From: Thinopyrum elongatum
Taxonomy: Eukaryota > Streptophyta > Magnoliopsida > Poales > Poaceae
Direction of reading: 5' to 3'
NCBI GenBank assembly: GCA_011799875.1
Contig: CM022300.1
Span: 170,207,837-170,271,836, forward strand
DNA: 64,000 nt
Shown: in pieces, positions 43,692 to 55,780 of the stretch
Layout of the letters: each line of letters opens with the position of its first letter
Position numbering within the stretch: the first letter of the stretch is position 1
Position numbers and translations under genes: made by a program
Notes under the pieces: model-generated
What the model was told of the DNA's origin: nothing
Databases searched by the model: none
What the model saw: only the letters and a program-made list of their open reading frames with translations

Positions 43692-45995
43692 TTACGGATG
43701 GACCCAATAGATGATGTCGAGAGGCGTACAACCTCCTACCGCTAGGCGTCCAGCTAACACTTGAGGTTGCCCACCTCACCCTACAGAGCAGCCACCATCT
43801 GTAGGAGGCAAGTATCAGGAACGAATGACAAGCCCAAACCCGAGTCCAAAATGGACATCATGTCTAGCCTCGGGTGCTACTAGCTACACTATGTCACTCA
43901 AAAGTGAAGCATTACCTAGCAGCTGGCCTCTGCAAGGACGTTGAGCCCATCCATCTGAGCGCCCAAGACCTCCCGCACGCCTGCCACCACAGCAATAAGG
44001 GCCATTCAGGACACGGGGGCTGCAAGAGCAGACCGGCCCATGCCGGCCTCCTTGGTCTTCCCTCCACGAGAAAGCACGGCTTCTTAGCTGGCAGCCCCTC
44101 GCCAGAAGCCGACGTGACGCCAACATTATCGGGAGGCCTGGATAGGACCTCTGTGGCTGCAAAACAAACGATAGAGGGTGAGAAGAAAACTTAAGTACAA
44201 AGACAATCTCATACATACTTACCGGTAACAAGCGGGGCGATCTCCAGAGGAACAAGCGGAGAACCATCGAGCGGCCCCGACACGGTCACCTCCACGGCAT
44301 CAGAGGCCAGAGCCTCGAATGTCATGAGAAACCTACAAAAGAACACAGATCAGATCCTGGAGAACGTCATAGGTTTGACAATATAGCAAAGACACCACCA
44401 ACACACTTCACGGGCGCCACGACCTTCCGCCTTTTTGCCGTAGGCATCGCTAGCAGCACCTTCAGCATCGGGGAAATTGGACCGCCACGAGGCCGGCGGG
44501 TCATGGGGGCTGCCAGCTCGGCCTCCGAAGGGCCACCCCTACGGGATTCCCGTTTGATGACCTCCTCAGCGGCGATAGGTTCTTCCCGGTGCCAGCCGCA
44601 AGTCACAGCATTGGCCTCTTTGTCCTCTCCCTCGAAGGGCGCGAATGGGATGTCGCCCAGTGTGGCACCATCGTTAGGTACCCCGATATCTACCCCTTCA
44701 TCCGTGGAGGATGCAACCCTTTTTTCCTTTTCGAGAAAGGGGAGGGGGCGCTCCGCGGCGGGATGCAAGAGTGCCCACATCTCCGGGCTCAAATCTTGCC
44801 TAGGAAGCGGCGACTCTGAGAGTAAGGCAACGAACCCTACAAATTGCTACAACAGTCGAAACAATGGAAGTCAGAAACAAAACTCGACCTCCCCTTTCAC
44901 CCAAAATGAGGTCGGAAGAATATACCTCCATTGGCGGAGCCGCGCGGTTGAAGGGCTCTACCGCGACCTTCATGTAAGCCCTCTCGGCCTCCAACCACGT
45001 CAGCTGAGCGAGGCAACGGTGAATCTCCCCCTCCTCTAGGTCGTCAAGAGAAATCCGAGAAGGGTTGGTCGACCCAAAATAATCTCTCAGCAGCATGGTG
45101 CGAGCCTGCAGAGGAAGAACTCAACACTCCACCTAGGTCCGTGCAATATGGAGACCGGTAAGACCTCCGTCCTTCAGGACCGCGATCACCGTCAGCAGTA
45201 GCCCCGTGCTATCAGGGAGATCGGTTAGTGATTCCCAAGAGTCCAGCGCAGCAAGGGCTCACCAGTGAAGGCCGGTAGGTCGGCCTTAAGGCCGAATACA
45301 TAGAACCATTTCTTATGCTAGACCCCCATCGATATTGGGAAGGCCATGGGAAAGTAGGAGGAGTGGGGCTGCAGCTCGAGGTTGGCCCCACCAATGTCAC
45401 GAACGGAGCCACCACTGATTTGACCCTCGACACAGAACAAATGTCGGAAGAGGTCAAAGTGAGGGGCAGCCCCCAGAAAGCACTCGTAGAACATGATAAA
45501 ATTCGCGAGGTGTAGGATGTTGTCGGGGTTCTGGTAGTGAAGCTGAATGCGGAACAAGAAGAGGAGCCCCGCACGAAGGGATGCAGGGAGAAGCCAAAAC
45601 CTCACTCGAAGAAGTCTAGATGGAGGACGAGCGTGCCATCAGGCGGTGCCGGGAATTCTTTTGTAGAAAGGGAATCTGATACTTGAGGTCAGACGGGAAC
45701 AACCCCTCCACCTTCAGATTCTGGACTTCCCCGTCAGAGATTATGGAGCGAGTCCATCGGCTGGTGAAGACCTCGGCGCTGGGTTGCGGCTCGACAGCAG
45801 CATCGAAGCTTTCCGCTTCTTCTCTGCCTCCCTGGTCGCCCGTACGCTGGTGGCCCTGGTAGAAGGACCTGATCGACCCATCTCTCGTCTCTCAGTGGAG
45901 GAAATGTTGGGCTTAAAGACTATGAATGTTGTTATGGTAGCGGAGCAGAGCAAGTAAAAGCGGAGGCATGAGGAAGCATAGTCACAAGGCAGCAC
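43692..45995 (-). pseudogene. element T antisense ORF, Transposase_28-type piece
   Basis: Minus-strand coding relic just upstream of T's 3' LTR, antisense to T. It starts near MGRSGPSTRATSV (about 45880). Then 45318-45605 gives FRIQLHYQNPDNILHLANFI and FYECFLGAAPHFDLFRHLFCV. This is the signature I know from the plant putative gypsy-type transposon family (Transposase_28, PF04195). Minus-strand frames 44800-45096 (Glu-rich) and 44367-44792 (Pro/Arg-rich, EEPIAAEEVIKRE) follow. Stops and frameshifts separate them; some gaps may be introns. It continues to the coiled-coil pieces at 31714-31872 and 2428-2845. The function of this protein class is unknown. Confidence 0.65.
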
Positions 45996-46421
45996 GTGAA
46001 GGTTAAATGGAGCCTGTTCACCCCGCCGCTCTTCTGACCCACTACGAGTGAGCCGGGAATCGAGGCACCCCTGCGCACCACGTATCCCATGACCTACAGG
46101 CGGTTCTCATTCACATCCTACAGACACGGGAATCAAGGCCAAATTACCATGATGAGTCACACATCGACCATTTCAATCCACTCGCTGACACGACGGTTCA
46201 AGTAAAAGGTGGTGCCCCCCTGTCAAAATCAAAGTTAGGGCAAGGAGGCCTACAGATGCAGCAACATTGACCAGCAACGTCCCCAAAGGGTGGGCATCAA
46301 GCTTCCCATGAGCCATCAAGACGGTATCGCTACAGCCAGGCTCCAAGAAGACGAATCAACAAAGGAGCCCGCTGGAGGTCTAGCGACCCTCGCCGCAACC
46401 TCCGACACGCTCGGGTGCTAC

Positions 46422-46859
46422 TGACGGGGTCCTATACCGGGGGTGGCTAACTCCAAGGAGCCCAGCCTCATCAATCACAAGGGGGCCCAATAGGCCCATG
46501 ACATGGCGCTAATGCTAGGAGGCCAGACGAGATTCTTGACGCCCGAGATTAGACGGCGGCAGCACCCCAGATCACATCTAGCGTGTAAACCCTAGGACTC
46601 TCCTGTCTATAAAAGGGAGGTCTATGGTTCCTCTTGATCATCTATCCTCATATAGGAGAACTCTCAGTAGCAATCTCATACACCATTGTAATCTCTCGCA
46701 CAAGGTATCCCTCCATTATGAATAATCAAAACAAGCAGACATAGGGTATTACTTTCCAGAGGCTCCAAACTAGATAAACCCCTCGTGTGACCTCTGATCC
46801 ATGACTTCCAACTATGCTTGGACCCCTACCGAGGGATCTGACAGGAATTCGCTCTGTCA
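46422..46859 (+). mobile_element. 3' LTR of element T
   Basis: Begins TGACGGGGTCCTATACCGGG after a degenerate polypurine tract (CTCGGGTGCTAC) and ends CTCTGTCA, giving an imperfect TGACGG/TGACAG terminal repeat. It contains a TATA-like CTATAAAAGG near 46607 and leader sequence, 438 bases. It abuts the integrase relic of element P, so T probably inserted in P. The partner target copy lies outside the window. Confidence 0.7.
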
Positions 46860-46963
46860 TTGTGTTCTCCACTCATCAAATGAGCTAATATCAAATAACC
46901 TCTTTTCATCGGCAAGTTTGAAATCATAGTTGATTTCTTTAATTGCCCAATATGCTTTATGTT

Positions 46964-47609
46964 CTAATTCAAGAGGTAAATGACATGCTTTTCCATAGAC
47001 CATTTTATAAGGAGACATACCCACGTGATTTTTATAAGCAGTTCTATATGCCCACAGTGCATCATCAAGTTTCTTAGACCAATTCTTCTAAGATCGTTTA
47101 CGGTCTTTTGCAAAATTAACTTTATTTCTCTATAGCTCAATTCAACTTGAGCACTAGACTGAGGATGATAAGGTGATGCAATTCTATGGTTGACATCATA
47201 TTTAGCTAGAATTTTACGGAATGAGCCATGAATTAAATATGAACCACCATCAATCATTAAGTATCTAAGGACTCCAAACCTCGAAAAGATAACTTCCTTA
47301 CACATTTTAATAGAGGTGTTATGATCAGCACTACTAGTTGGAATAGCTTCTACCCACTTAGTAACATAATCAACAATAACTAAAATATGTGTGTATCCAT
47401 TAGACGAAGGAAAAGTCCCATATAATCAAAACCCCAAACATTAAATGGTTTAATAACAAGCGAATAATGCATGGATATTTCTTGATGGCTACCAATATTA
47501 CCAATTCTCTGACATTCATCACAAGAAAGGACAAAACTACATGCATCTTTGAAGAGAGTAGGCCAGTAAAAACCATATTGTAGTACCTATGCGTAGTTAT
47601 GTCCCCCAC
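46964..47609 (-). pseudogene. integrase relic of P
   Basis: 47400-47609 covers the zinc-binding region (an SCDECQ-like pair is readable in another frame near 47500) and the start of the catalytic core. 46964-47305 carries DGGSYLIHGSFR and NHRIASPYHPQ. These are followed by AQVELSYREIK, with the Glu of the DDE triad. Integrase inserts cDNA into chromosomes. Frameshifts separate the two segments, and the C-terminus is cut by T. Confidence 0.85.
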
Positions 47610-47774
47610 ATGGTGCCCTCCATATGGCTCGGGATGTCACTTCCTTAGGATTGGTTCTTGTTCATACTCAGGCACACATCATCTAATAACACCATCTACT
47701 CCTTTATACAAGTGTTGGTCATCCCAAAAGTAATGTCTTAAATCAAAAAAGAACCTTTTCTATTGTTGGTATGT

Positions 47775-48183
47775 CTAACTAGGTGGTATATATTTAGAAA
47801 CAATGAAATTAGCATAATCTACATACCAAGGATTATTATGAGAGGTAGAGGCATTCACAACAACTAAATGCTCATTAGGAAAACTATCATTAATAGGTAG
47901 TGGGTCATCAAGAACATTTTCCATCCTAGACAAATTATCTGCTACAGGGTTTTTAACCCCTTTTTCTATCAACATTATGCAAACCAAACTCTTGTAATAA
48001 AAGAACCCGCCTAATCAATCTAGGTTTAGCATCTTTCTTCTCCATAAGATATTTAATAGAAGCATGGTCGGTGTGAATAGTAACTTTAGAACCAGCAATA
48101 TAAGGTCTAAATTTATCACATGCAAACACAACTGCTAGAAATTCTTTCTCAATAGTAGCATAATTTCTTTGAGCAGTGAGCAC
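47775..48183 (-). pseudogene. RNase H region of P
   Basis: 47953-48183 reads [20 protein letters not shown], then [10 protein letters not shown], typical of the gypsy RNase H that degrades template RNA. A frameshift near 47985 moves to the frame of 47775-47987, which contains NPVADNLSRME, the usual tether after RNase H. Another frameshift near 48180 separates it from reverse transcriptase. Confidence 0.87.
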
Positions 48184-49252
48184 TACCTAGGGTCTTACTA
48201 GCATAATGAATAACATTAAGTTTCGTATCAACTCTTTGACTTAAAACAACACCAATAGCATAATCACTACCATCACACATAATCTCAAAGGGTAAGTTCC
48301 AATCAGGTGGTTGAATGACAGGTTTAGTTATTAAAGCTTTCTTAAGTATTTCAAAGGCTTCTACACAATAATCATCAAAAATAAATGGAACATCTTTTTG
48401 TAAGAGATTAGTGAGAGGCCTAGAGATCTTAGTAAAGTCTTTAATAAACCTTCTATAAAAACCAGCACGACCGAGGAAACTTCTTATACCTTTAAAATAT
48501 TTAGGGCATGGCATTTTATCAATTGCATCAACTTTAGCTTTATCTACTTCAATACCAATTTTGGAAATTTTATGACCAAGGACTAGACCTTCATGCACCA
48601 TAAAGTGGAACTTCTCCCAGTTAAAGACAAGATTGGTCTCTTCACATCTCTGCAGAACTCAGTCAGGGTTGCTTAAGCAATCATCAAAAGAAGTTCCGTA
48701 AATAAAAATATCGTCCATAAATATCTCAACAATTTTCTCACATAAATCAGAGAATATAGTAGTCATACATCTTTTAAAGGTAGCAGGTGCATTACATAAA
48801 CCAAAAGGCATACGTCTATAATCAGAAGTTCCAAAAGGACAAGTAAAAGTAGTTTTCTCTTGATCTTCTTGTGATACAAGAATTTGAGAAAAAACAGAAT
48901 AACCATCCAGAAAGCAAAAATGTGTGTTCTTAGAAAATCTTTCTAACATTTGATCAATGAAAGGGAAAGGGCAATGATCTTTTCTAATAGCTTTGTTCAA
49001 TTTTCTAAAATCAATTACCATCCTATAACCGGTTACAATTCTTTGTGGGATAAGTTCATTTTTATCATTAGGAACAACAGTAATGCCTCCTTTCTTAGGG
49101 ACACAATGAACAAGACTTACCCATCTACTATCAGCTATAGGATAAATAATACCTGCTTCTAGAAGCTTTGATATTTCAGTTCTTACCACATCCTTCATTT
49201 TGGGGTTCAAGCGGCGTTGATGATCGACGACTGGTTTAGCTTCAGGCTCCAT
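48149..49252 (-). pseudogene. reverse transcriptase of P
   Basis: One frame from 49252 to 48149 interrupted by a single TGA at 48656-48658. Landmarks are WVSLVHCVPKKGG, then YRMVIDFRKLNKA, PFPFIDQMLER, then RRMPFGLCNAPATF and the catalytic FMDDIFIYG. After the stop come VFNWEKFHFM, GHKISKIGIEVDKAK and the connection-domain FLGRAGFYRRFI. It would copy element RNA into DNA. This is the best-preserved pol domain in the window. Confidence 0.92.
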
Positions 49253-49333
49253 ATTAATCTTATGTTGTCATAAAGTGGGACTAATGCCATTAGGATCATC
49301 AAGAGTATATCCAATTGCAGCACAATGCTTCTT

Positions 49334-49609
49334 TTAGTTTTTAAGCAATCTTTTCTCTTGCATTGATAATAACATGATATATTTCTTTTCATCAAGATAA
49401 GCATATTTCAATGTATCAGGGAGTTTCTTTAATCCATACACAGGATCACTATTAGGTGGGAGAGGATATCCCAAAGTATCAACAGACAAATTGTGCTTGA
49501 GGATAGGTGCTTTTTTAAAGAATATCTCATCTATTTCATATCTTTCATTCATGTGCTTATCATTTTCATGGTCTAGCAGATATTGTTCTAATGGATCAGT
49601 AGGAGGCAC
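49334..49609 (-). pseudogene. protease-RT linker of P
   Basis: Residues DPLEQYLLDHEN and LPDTLKYAYLDEKK. The second phrase is typical of the segment just before reverse transcriptase in Athila-type polyproteins. The frame is lost before 49252. Confidence 0.7.
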
Positions 49610-49816
49610 AACAATAGAAGCAAGACCAATGTTTCATCTTTACTAGGCAATTCTTTATTATGAGGTTGCTAACTAAACTTGGAAAAATTAAATTCATGAG
49701 ATATATCACCAAAATTAACATTAACCTTCTCTTTTGCAAAATCAATTTTAGCATTAACGGTATTCAAGAAAGGTCTACCAATTATAATGGAACAAAAATC
49801 ATCTTGTATCCAAGAA

Positions 49817-50059
49817 CTAGAAAATCTGTAGGGCAATTGATCTTACCACAGAAGACTTCAACATACCTAGCAATCCCAAGTGGTGAAATAGTATCTCTGT
49901 TGCACGATTAATAGTAACACCAATATCTTCAATCCCAACAAGTGCAATATCATGCATAACTTCTTGATATAAAGTAAATGGAATAGCACTTACGCTAGCA
50001 CCCATATCACGTAAACCATGATACCAATGGTCTCCAATCTTAACAGAAACAACAGGCAT
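49817..50059 (-). pseudogene. aspartic protease of P
   Basis: VKIGDHWYHGLRDMGASVSAIPFTLY contains DMGAS, the DTG-type active-site motif with catalytic Asp retained (unlike both copies in A). The frame breaks downstream before the flap/ILGRPFL region. Confidence 0.82.
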
Positions 50060-50134
50060 GCCAACAACTAGTTTACCTTTATCTGATTTAACTTGTTTGT
50101 TATTAACCGGTTTAGCAATCCTAGTTGCTTCCTC

Positions 50135-50629
50135 TCAGAAATAAATGACATGTCCATCAATACTATCAACCAAAAGATCTTTGACTGTTCCAATATTAGG
50201 TTCCACCTTTATTTCTTCAGAGGTCTTAGGTGCTTTAACATTACTCTTATGAACCACAGTTGTAGCTTTAGCATGTTGCTTTATCCTAACAGGGAAAGGA
50301 GGTTTCTTAATATAAGCAGTAGGTACAACTGGGTCAACATTATAAATAATTGTTTCAGTTTTAGCAATAGCAGGTTCCCTACAAATTTCTTCAATAGGTG
50401 GATGAAATTTAAACCACCTCTCCTTAGGGAGATCAACATGAGCAGCCAAGGATTCACAGAAAGTAGCTACTATCTGAGAGTCAAGTCCAGACTTTGCGCT
50501 AAACATATGGAAAGCATCGGTTTCTATAAAAGATTTAACATAATGATATTCAAGATTTATACCTGACTTGTTACCTTTTTCAATTTCCCAATCTTCAGAG
50601 TTATGTTTAATTATTTCAAGGAGATCCAT
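50135..50629 (-). pseudogene. pre-protease ORF of P
   Basis: 165-codon frame beginning MDLLEIIKHNSEDWEIEKG, with ERWFKFHPPIEEI in the middle. It lies where gag would end. I see no zinc knuckle and no gag core. It is probably a linker upstream of protease that lost gag, or the 5' end of a pol-only ORF. Confidence 0.6.
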
Positions 50630-51026
50630 CTAAATTCAATAGTTTTCTTCATAAAGGAACGAGTAGAAGAAGTATCAAGCATTGATCAATCATTATGAGA
50701 AAGTCGAGCATAAAAGCTTTGTATAACCATCTCTCTTGAGAGCTCGTGATTGGGGCATGTGCGCATCATGTATTTAGGATTCCCCCAAGCTTGAGCGATC
50801 TTTCTCCTCCATGAGGCCAAAACTTATATATATAATTCTTATCACAATGAACCAGATGCAAGGGATAAAATTTCTGGTGGAATTCCAGCTTCAATCGCTT
50901 CTAGTCCCATGTTCCAATATCATCCAATAGCCTATACCAAGATAATGACTTTTCCCTCAAATATAAGGGAAATATCTTCTTCTTAACTCCATCCTCTAAT
51001 AAACCTCCAAGTTAAACAATCCACAA

Positions 51027-51057
<31 letters not shown>

Positions 51058-51310
51058 CAAGTGCATATCAGGATATATTATTCTGTCTCCCAGGTATGGA
51101 TTAGCAAAAAGTTTCTCCATAATACTCGAAGGAATTTCATAGTAAATATTTCCAGTAGGTTGAGGAGCGACTCTTACCTCTTTCGGTCAAGGAAAATATA
51201 CCCCGAAAAATCCCGACAAAGGATTCTTTTCCATAGTGACAAGTAACAATAAATTTCAACACGTAATAAAAATGTTACCTTACCAAATTCCACTCGCCAA
51301 AGGTGCTCCA

Positions 51311-51330
51311 TTCCCCGGCAAACGGCCCCA
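51311..51330 (-). promoter_or_regulatory. primer-binding site of P (degenerate)
   Basis: Minus strand TGGGGCCGTTTGCCGGGGAA, matching the tRNA-Asp-complementary site with one substitution and one inserted T, 11 bases from the LTR. Confidence 0.8.
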
Positions 51331-51341
51331 GAAAAGAGTCT

Positions 51342-52846
51342 TCATGACCCACAAGTATAGGGGATCAGCGTAGTCCTTTTGGTAAGAGTGTCGAACCCAA
51401 TGAGAGCAGAAGGAAATGACAAGTGGTTTTCAGCAAGGTATTCTCTGCAAGTACTGAAAGTAGCGGTAACAAGTACTTTTGTAGCAAGGTGATTCATAAC
51501 AAGTGGCAAGTAGCAATAGTAGCAAAGGTGCAGCAAGGTGGCCCAATCCTTTTTATAGCAAAGGACAAGCCAAAATGTTCTCTTATATTAAGCAAAGCAT
51601 TCTCGAGGACACATGGTAATTCTCGTCTAGTCATGTTCATCATGTTTAGTTGATATGCGGTCACTACTTTGATAATTTGATATGTTGGTGGACCGGTGCT
51701 AGGGTGCTATTCTTACTTGAACAAGCAAACCTCTTATGATTACTCCCTCTCTCGAGCATCTGCAACTATGAAAGAAGAATTAAGATAAATCTAACCATAG
51801 CATGAAACATATGGATCCAAATCAGCCCCTTGCGAAATAATGCATAAACTAGGGTTTAAACTTTTATCACTCTCGCAACTCGTCATCTACTTATTACTCC
51901 CCCATGCCTTCCCTTAGGCCCTAGTATGGTGTAGTGTCATGAAGTCGACGTTCTAATGACACCACTCAAGGAAGAACAACATACATATCATCAAAATATT
52001 GAACGAATACCATCTTCACATGATTACTTATAACAAGACTTCTCCCATGTCCTCAAGAACAAGTAACTACTCACGAATCATATTAATCTTCAAGATTAGA
52101 GGTGTATTGAATATGTTTGAGGATCTAAGCATATAATCTTCCACCAAATAAACAAACTAGCATCAACTACAAGATGTAATCAACACTACTAGCAACCCAC
52201 AGGTACCAATCTGAGGTTTTGAGACAAAGATTTAATACAAGAGATGAACTAGGGTTTGAGATGAGACAGTGCTGGTGAAGATGTTGATGAAGATTGGTCC
52301 TCCCATGACTAGAGGATCCTTGGTGATGTCAATGGCTTCGATTTCCCCCTCCCGGAGGGAATTATCCTCGGTGGAATCGCTCCGCCAGACAGCAAAAGTG
52401 CTCCGACCCAGGTTCTACCTTGAGACGGTGGCACTTCATCCTGAAAGTCTTCTTCTATTTTTTTCTAGGGAAAATGGCACCATGTAGGAGAAGAAGGGCC
52501 CCGGAGGCTTGCTAGTGGGCCCACAAGCCTGGGTGGCGCGCCCTATGGGGCGCCACCTAAGCTTGTGGCACACTGGTGGGGCGCGTCCCGCTGATTCTTC
52601 TTCTAGTAATTTTTATTTATTCTAAATAAATATCCATAAATTTTTAGGTCATTTGGAGCTCTGGAGAATAGCTATCTCTGTTGTGGCTTTTTTAGGTCCA
52701 GAATTCCAGCTTTCGGCAATTTTCCTCTTCATGTGAAACTTCCAAGAATGGAGAGAAAAGGCATTAGAATTACATCATAAAGTGAAATAATGACCCAAAA
52801 CATAATAAATAAGAGTAGGAAAATATGATGCAAAATGGACGTATGA
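51342..52846 (-). mobile_element. 5' LTR of P
   Basis: Minus strand from about 52846 (TCATACGTCCATTTTGCATC, start mutated from TGATACG) to 51342 (CTTGTGGGTCATGA, end mutated from CATCA), 1505 bases. Both terminal dinucleotides are damaged. It is followed on the right by a Copia-type LTR remnant. Confidence 0.82.
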
Positions 52847-54418
52847 TGCCCTAGAGGTAATAATATTGTTGTGTTATACTTCCATTTTCATAATTAGGAG
52901 TTTATATTTCATGCTATAACTGCTATGATCCTGGAATATGTGATTCAGTGGAAACCTCATATGCACATGTGGACTGATAAATGGTAAAGAATAGGTTCCT
53001 AGTCTTGCCTCTAAGACTGGCTCAAGTGTTGTTGTTGATCATTTTTTTACGGATCTTAGGATACGTTAAGTGCAACAATAGTCCTAAAACAACACTAAGA
53101 GCATGACATTAGAAGAATAATCATATTGAATCAACCCAAACTTGTTTGTTATACTTTGAGATAATATCGTCTAAAATCAATTGTTATAACACGAAGTGTT
53201 AGCATGTGTTTTAATTCTTCGGACCATGAGATTATCATAGTCACTTCCTACCGTACGGTTGACTTTGGGTTGCTCAAACATCATCTGTAACTAGGTGATC
53301 ACAATGAAAACTTAGAGGTTCATCCGAAAGCTTGATAAGGAACTAGATAGCTCGAGAGTGGGATTTTCTCCATCGGCAATGGAGATATATTCTTAGGGCC
53401 ATCTTGGTGTGATGGCATCCATCATTGTCTGGCCAGACACAGGTGACTATGTCACGGGGATGCCGGAACACTTCAACGAGAAGGAAGAACAAAACTAGTA
53501 ACGAGAAAAACGGTATAGTGAGCATGTGCATGACTCAGGTGGATACCGGCACACCTCAGGTTTTGTAAAGTATCATGAAGCAAAGGGAACACCACATGAT
53601 AACCAAAGGATCACTCGAATGTCATTCGTGTAACCATAGCAATTGATATGGACGTCCACAATTCCGCTATCGGTCATTAAGAGAAGGGGTTTTGTTCATG
53701 TCTATGATTTACCAACCCTATGGGGTCACAAGCTTAATGTAATCACAGTCTACTGATTGTTAGTAGGACGAGAGTATCGAGGATTTATTTGTGGAATTTT
53801 TTTATTAGTATTCGAAATAGTTTCGAGAGGAACCGGAAGCATTTCGGGATCACCGGAAGGGTTTCAGAGTTTATCGGGCAATACCGGGTATTACCAATAA
53901 ATAATATATAGGTGGAAAATGTATCCGAAGGTGTTAAATTAATAATAATATGCTCTAGTAATTGTTAGAGGGTTTATATTTAATTTAATACCAACATGTC
54001 TTAAAAGGCCAAGTGGTGGAAGGAATATTGGGCTACCATGGCCCAATAGGAAAGGCTCCCCACTTTTCCAAGTGGGCAGGTTGAATTGGAGTGGGGGGAA
54101 GAGTCCTACTCCCCCCCCTTGACCGGCACACCAAGGAGGGGATTTCCCTCATTGGTGGCAGCCCCTCCTCTCCCATCTAACCTATATGGCGTTGGCTCTT
54201 TTCTACACACAAGTTTTGGAGCCTCCTCTAAGTCATCTAGTTCTAGTTCTAATTGGTCCTAGTTGACTAATTAGAGGTAGACCTAGTTCCTCTAATCCTC
54301 ATAATTAGAATCCCAGTGTGGTTCTAATATCCTCCCTCTAATTCTCTGGCGATGATTAGCTCTGGATGGTGAAGAGCTGCCGGATCGTGAAGACTGTATG
54401 CTTGCAACCAAGTAGAGA
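52847..54418 (+). mobile_element. Copia-type LTR remnant
   Basis: Begins TGCCCTAGAGGTAATAATA, the second half of the start of BARE/Angela/Maximus-type Copia LTRs. It contains phrases such as CACCGGAAGGGTTTC near 53852 and GGCCCAATAGGAAAGG near 54033 that suit that group. The start is cut by P and the end by the CACTA element at 54419. No coding region is supported. Confidence 0.55.
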
Positions 54419-54532
54419 CACTACTACAGGATGGTCCAAACACAACAGTCCAATCAGAGACCCTTCGACGAAACTGTGTGTGATGCATTAATCACAAACT
54501 ATGGTGTAAGAAAACTGTCAAAAATGAGATGA

Positions 54533-54800
54533 ACTGTTTGCGATGGCGCAGACATCAAACATGATTTAGATCAAAGCTGCGTGTGCGATGCGTGGCATAC
54601 GGTTAATCCATACGAACTATTTGCGATGATCCAGAACAACAAAAATGGTCAGCCAGATGAGGGTGTGTGCGATATACGGCATATAGTTCACTGGGATGAA
54701 CTGTCTGTGATTAGGAAACACAACAGAAATGGTCAGCCAGATCAAGGTGTGTGCGATGGAGGGCATACAGTTCACTCGGATGAATTGTTTGCGATGAGCC
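54533..54800 (+). repeat. CACTA 5' subterminal repeats
   Basis: Copies of GAACTGTTTGCGATG-like sequence at 54533, 54606, 54697 and 54780, at intervals of about 73-91 bases, separated by AACAGAAATGGTCAGCCAGA-like sequence. A 93-residue frame through them (54581-54862) is the repeat read out, not a gene. Confidence 0.75.
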
Positions 54801-55054
54801 AAGATAACAGAAACAATTCAACTGAACAAGATGTGTGTGATACGCGGCTAACATGTCCATAATCAGAAATGTGTGCGAAGACCAATAATAACACAGATGA
54901 TTGCTGCTAATAAGCCGTGTGATTTGCTCTATCTATAGAAGAACAACATATATATAACTAAAATAAACATCCAATTACATAAGTGACTATACAGATCATT
55001 CACACACACCTCAATAAACAATTGCATGCATTCTAAACTAGGAGAAATGATCAA

Positions 55055-55780
55055 CTAGTCATCTACTTCTTGTGACGCTGCCGCCACTGCTCTGTTGCTC
55101 AATCCCTCGTATGGGGCAGGACGAAGACACTTCCTCATGTCAACGATCCGCCTGTACATCTTGTAGCTTGTGTACGCATCCTTGACTGCGTACTTGACGT
55201 GTTCTTCATCCAGTCTCTGGTCCCAGGCACTGTGCTAGGCGTTCTTGTCCTTGTTTCTCTCATCCTTCATCTTCATGTAGTACGGATCGATGATGGCCGA
55301 GGCAAGGTTAACCAGGGAGTTCTGTTTGTTCTTGGTGCTGCCCCAGACCTTGTAGTGGTCACGGATGTTGACAAGATTCTGGCAGGTCAAGCCCGAAACA
55401 TCATGTGCTTTTAGATTGTTGGTGGTGTCCACCATAACGAAACTATAGTTGGAGCTGTTGATAAACCTGGAGAAATGCTCACAAGGCCTTGTGGCTAGGT
55501 GGTAGTGGTAGACGAGGATGTCAAACCGCACGCACAACTGGGCGACGACAACCTTCTAATCTTGGCCGGCATGACTGCTGGTTAACTCAAGGTTGAAGCC
55601 GATCACTTGATAGTTGTCCTCAGCAAGCAAATGCTTGATAGTTTGGATGGATCTCTCCACCGAGATTGGCTCGTTCATGTACACCACCGAGAGGTCCTTC
55701 CACCTCACATGGGTGGTGAACTGCCCCCCGTTGTCGTCGTCAGCCGTTGGGAGCGCCGTTGGAGCCAGGGGGAGCCCCAT
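55055..55780 (-). pseudogene. captured WRN-type 3'-5' exonuclease
   Basis: A 241-codon frame on the minus strand, broken by two TAG codons (positions 75 and 182, both plausible CAG-to-TAG changes). It matches the DEDDy 3'-5' exonuclease fold of Werner-type plant proteins. VIGFNLELTS (about 60-68) is the Exo I region, VAQLCVRFDILVYH the next strand, VDTTNNLKAHD (117-127) the Exo II region. LASAIIDPYY follows, and YAVKDAY (196-202) is Exo III with Tyr and Asp intact. Exo I should read DxE but has NLE, so a catalytic metal ligand is lost. Such proteins trim DNA or RNA 3' ends. Its position between CACTA repeats points to gene capture. Confidence 0.72.

Larger units (their letters stand above)
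46860..52846 (-). mobile_element. element P: decayed gypsy element with pol
   Basis: Minus-strand element with 5' LTR 51342-52846, primer-binding site 51311-51330, and a polyprotein relic with protease, reverse transcriptase, RNase H and integrase in that order (gypsy order). It is truncated in integrase at 46860 by T. No gag core is visible between the primer-binding site and the protease. It is related to the Athila/WHAM-type elements of Triticeae (name from memory). An (AT)n run lies at about 51031-51057. Confidence 0.88.

Noticed and set aside
50950..51060. (AT)n run as a regulatory element
   Set aside because: Simple microsatellite in the leader of P; no evidence of function.
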